A DNA stretch of 42,856 nucleotides, taken from Desulfococcaceae bacterium HSG8 (lineage in GTDB: Bacteria > Desulfobacterota > Desulfobacteria > Desulfobacterales > 4be13). A program made the position numbers and the translations under genes. The DNA lies in NCBI GenBank assembly GCA_030378015.1, contig JAUCGG010000023.1:1-42856 (forward strand), read 5' to 3'. Positions 41,233 to 42,856 of the stretch are shown here, piece after piece (the first letter of the stretch is position 1; every line of letters starts with the position of its first letter). Under the pieces are notes generated by a model. It was not told the DNA's origin. It saw only the letters and a list, made by a program, of their open reading frames with translations, and did no database searches.

Positions 41233-42714
41233 TCAGAAAAACTCGACGTCATCTTCAATATCCCTCTGTATGCGAGGTGTATAAACATCGTTTTTATCAT
41301 AACATATTGTTTTGTCATCTTTTATCAGACTGACTTCATCTCCTGCATATTCCTGAACCCTGTAAATATTTTCAAACCGGGCTTTGAAAGTGCCTATCGA
41401 AGAAATGATATCCGAGATTTCCTGGCTGACTGCGTCCTGAAACTGGAGCGATATGGCGGAGCTTTCAATGCCCTCTGTTATTTCATGATAACGATGGGTT
41501 AATGTCTGTATGGCATCGGATATGTTATTCGCGAACTGTCTGAACCGGGTAAACGCTTCTTTCAGATTTTTTTCAGCGTTCTTCATTTCAGAAGTTCCTC
41601 CCGATATCTTCGAATCAATGTGATTCTGAACAGATTTCACGACGCCTACGGATTCTTCAGCGATCTCACTGATATTCGCAGCGCTCCGGGCAGACATATC
41701 CGCAAGGTTCCGCACTTCATGCGCCACCACGGAAAACCTCCGGCCTTTGTCACCGGCTCTGGCAGCCTCAATGGCCGCGTTAATCGCCAGCATTTTCGAC
41801 TGGTCAGCAATTTCATCAATATCCGCCACAAACTTATCAATCATTTTCACCTTTTCAACAATAATTTTCAGATGATCCGATAATTCCCTGTTGACCTGTT
41901 CAAGAGCGTGGAAGGCTGCTCCGGTTTTTGCCACCACGGATTCGTTCTCCCGGATAACTCGCTCAACATAGCTGGTTCCGAAGGTGGCCTCCGCTTCCTC
42001 GGTATTTCCGGTAAAATAGGCGACCATTACTTCTGCTTCCTCGGATCCCTCCTTACTTTTCCGGACAATATCCTGTAAGGTCATAACAACCTTCACGGTA
42101 TCATCTTCTGTTTTTTCCCTGACAATGTCAAGCCCCTGTATAAGTTTCGGCAGGAGTTCCAAGCCATAACTGATGATCTCCCTGGCCCGCATCGGGATAT
42201 CAGCTTTACGGGGTTCGAAAACAATAAAGCATAAACTGTCTGCCGCATGGTTTACCCGGATAATTTCCGATCTGAGAAGTTGCGGATCATCAAAGGAGTC
42301 CCACAGGGATCTGAGAAGCGCATCTCTGAAAGATAAAACAAACCGTGCTGTTTCCGAGGGAGAAATTTCTGACTCCGTGTGGGAATATCTTATGTCTTTA
42401 AGCATATTATATGGATCAGAAGAATCTGTGTTATTTGTATTGGCTTCATCAGAAAAAATTCTGATAAACGCGTTGAAGATATCTTCTCCCTGGGCAGTCA
42501 TCTGATCCCTGGTTATTTTTGCCAGGATATCAGGGCCAAGAGAAACCCGCAGTTCTTCGGACCAGCGGAGGAGAATCTCATTTTTATTTGAAAGCATAAC
42601 TTGCAAGGTTGTCTTCTTTCCTGCACCCGGAACCGCTGTCGGGAATATTTTATGATCCGAAATCACGTCTTGCCCGATTGTCTTTTTTTCAAATTTATGA
42701 CTTGTTCTGATCAT
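41233..42714 (-). CDS. Cytoplasmic methyl-accepting chemotaxis-type sensor with RsbRD N-terminal domain
   Basis: ATG 42714 (an adjacent TTG is one codon earlier) gives 493 residues; ATG 42597 would give a product starting MLSNKNEILLRWSEEL, which coincides with the domain start. Neither has a clear ribosome site. Residues ~40-160 (MLSNKNEILLRWSEELRVSL, then ITRDQMTAQGEDIFNAF) resemble the RsbRD N-terminal domain, which occurs in stressosome-like regulators. There is no transmembrane segment. The C-terminal part is a chemoreceptor signalling hairpin containing the conserved EIADQSKMLAINAAIEAARA, then GDKGRRFSVVAHEVRNLADM and SARSAANISEI. Such a protein should sense an internal signal. Placed beside a STAS protein, it may feed that signal into partner switching. 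Confidence 0.85.
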   Translation of the reverse strand: MIRTSHKFEKKTIGQDVISDHKIFPTAVPGAGKKTTLQVMLSNKNEILLRWSEELRVSLGPDILAKITRDQMTAQGEDIFNAFIRIFSDEANTNNTDSSDPYNMLKDIRYSHTESEISPSETARFVLSFRDALLRSLWDSFDDPQLLRSEIIRVNHAADSLCFIVFEPRKADIPMRAREIISYGLELLPKLIQGLDIVREKTEDDTVKVVMTLQDIVRKSKEGSEEAEVMVAYFTGNTEEAEATFGTSYVERVIRENESVVAKTGAAFHALEQVNRELSDHLKIIVEKVKMIDKFVADIDEIADQSKMLAINAAIEAARAGDKGRRFSVVAHEVRNLADMSARSAANISEIAEESVGVVKSVQNHIDSKISGGTSEMKNAEKNLKEAFTRFRQFANNISDAIQTLTHRYHEITEGIESSAISLQFQDAVSQEISDIISSIGTFKARFENIYRVQEYAGDEVSLIKDDKTICYDKNDVYTPRIQRDIEDDVEFF

Positions 42715-42741
42715 CAATTTATGTATATAAATATAAGGAGT

Positions 42742-42797
42742 TTTCTGACCGCGAATGACACAGGTGATATTATTTTAGTGTGATTCGTGGTCAGAAA
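42742..42797. other. Inverted repeat upstream of the RsbRD-MCP gene
   Basis: TTTCTGACCGCGAATGACAC pairs with GTGTGATTCGTGGTCAGAAA around a 16-base spacer. A T-rich run (CTTTTTTTATAT) follows on the plus strand, so it could stop plus-strand transcription or be another repeat element. Nothing recognisable is seen from 42798 to the end. Confidence 0.5.
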
Positions 42798-42856
42798 CTT
42801 TTTTTATATGCTGAATGTAAGATATCCCAACATTTTCAACTTAAAAGCCATAGTTC

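Overview
The window looks like a chromosomal segment of a Gram-negative, probably deltaproteobacterial sulfate-reducer-like organism (Desulfobacterota, Desulfonema/Desulfococcus-like). That is an inference from several things together: outer-membrane porin, lipoproteins and periplasmic adaptors; large PKD and FG-GAP/VCBS surface proteins; a TIGR03032-type protein; RsbRD-chemoreceptor and SpoIIE signalling proteins; and intergenic DNA packed with palindromic repeat elements. No rRNA or tRNA gene and no CRISPR array was seen.

Layout. 1-4.3 kb is a decaying region: the 3' end of a RidA gene, a frameshifted secreted endonuclease I lipoprotein, a small exported basic protein, an IS1634/IS4-type transposase broken by two frameshifts, and the remnant of a dockerin-like surface protein. 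4.4-12 kb holds a SAM methyltransferase, a 12-repeat PKD surface protein and a thrombospondin-type-3 protein, all on the minus strand. 12-14.5 kb is mostly nested inverted-repeat elements around one lipoprotein gene. 14.5-17.9 kb carries a pair of membrane-fusion adaptors (one a GAF-TM-HlyD hybrid), YqgE/AlgH, and two very small minus-strand genes. 18.8-26.8 kb is the most unusual part: a dynamin-like GTPase on the plus strand faces a compact minus-strand operon of three overlapping genes. These encode a winged-helix-like protein, a large P-loop ATPase, and a fusion of a Cas4/AddB-type iron-sulfur nuclease to an FtsK DNA motor. 27-31 kb has a porin and a TolB-like/FG-GAP exported protein. 31-33.3 kb is another repeat-rich stretch in which an AAA-ATPase gene has been cut off by a repeat element. 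33.3-37.1 kb has a TIGR03032-GNAT fusion and a 10-repeat VCBS protein. 37.8-42.7 kb is a signalling cluster.

How the genes may work together. The 21.5-26.4 kb operon has the hallmarks of a DNA-processing or anti-invader module: a DNA-binding-like protein, an Orc/STAND-like ATPase and a nuclease fused to a translocase, translated from overlapping frames. It matches no defence system I can name and is the best candidate for an undescribed system. The 37.8-42.7 kb cluster combines an RsbRD-MCP sensor, a STAS anti-anti-sigma factor, a REC-PAS-PP2C-HATPase protein and a REC-HATPase protein. It looks like a partner-switching pathway with phosphatase and kinase modules joined to response-regulator receivers.

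Repeats. At least six families of short inverted-repeat (MITE-like) elements were recognised by comparing copies inside the window. The clearest has five copies with TCAGNAGATCGAAAA-like ends but different interiors. Two loci carry heptameric tandem repeats. Boundaries of all repeat elements were set by eye.
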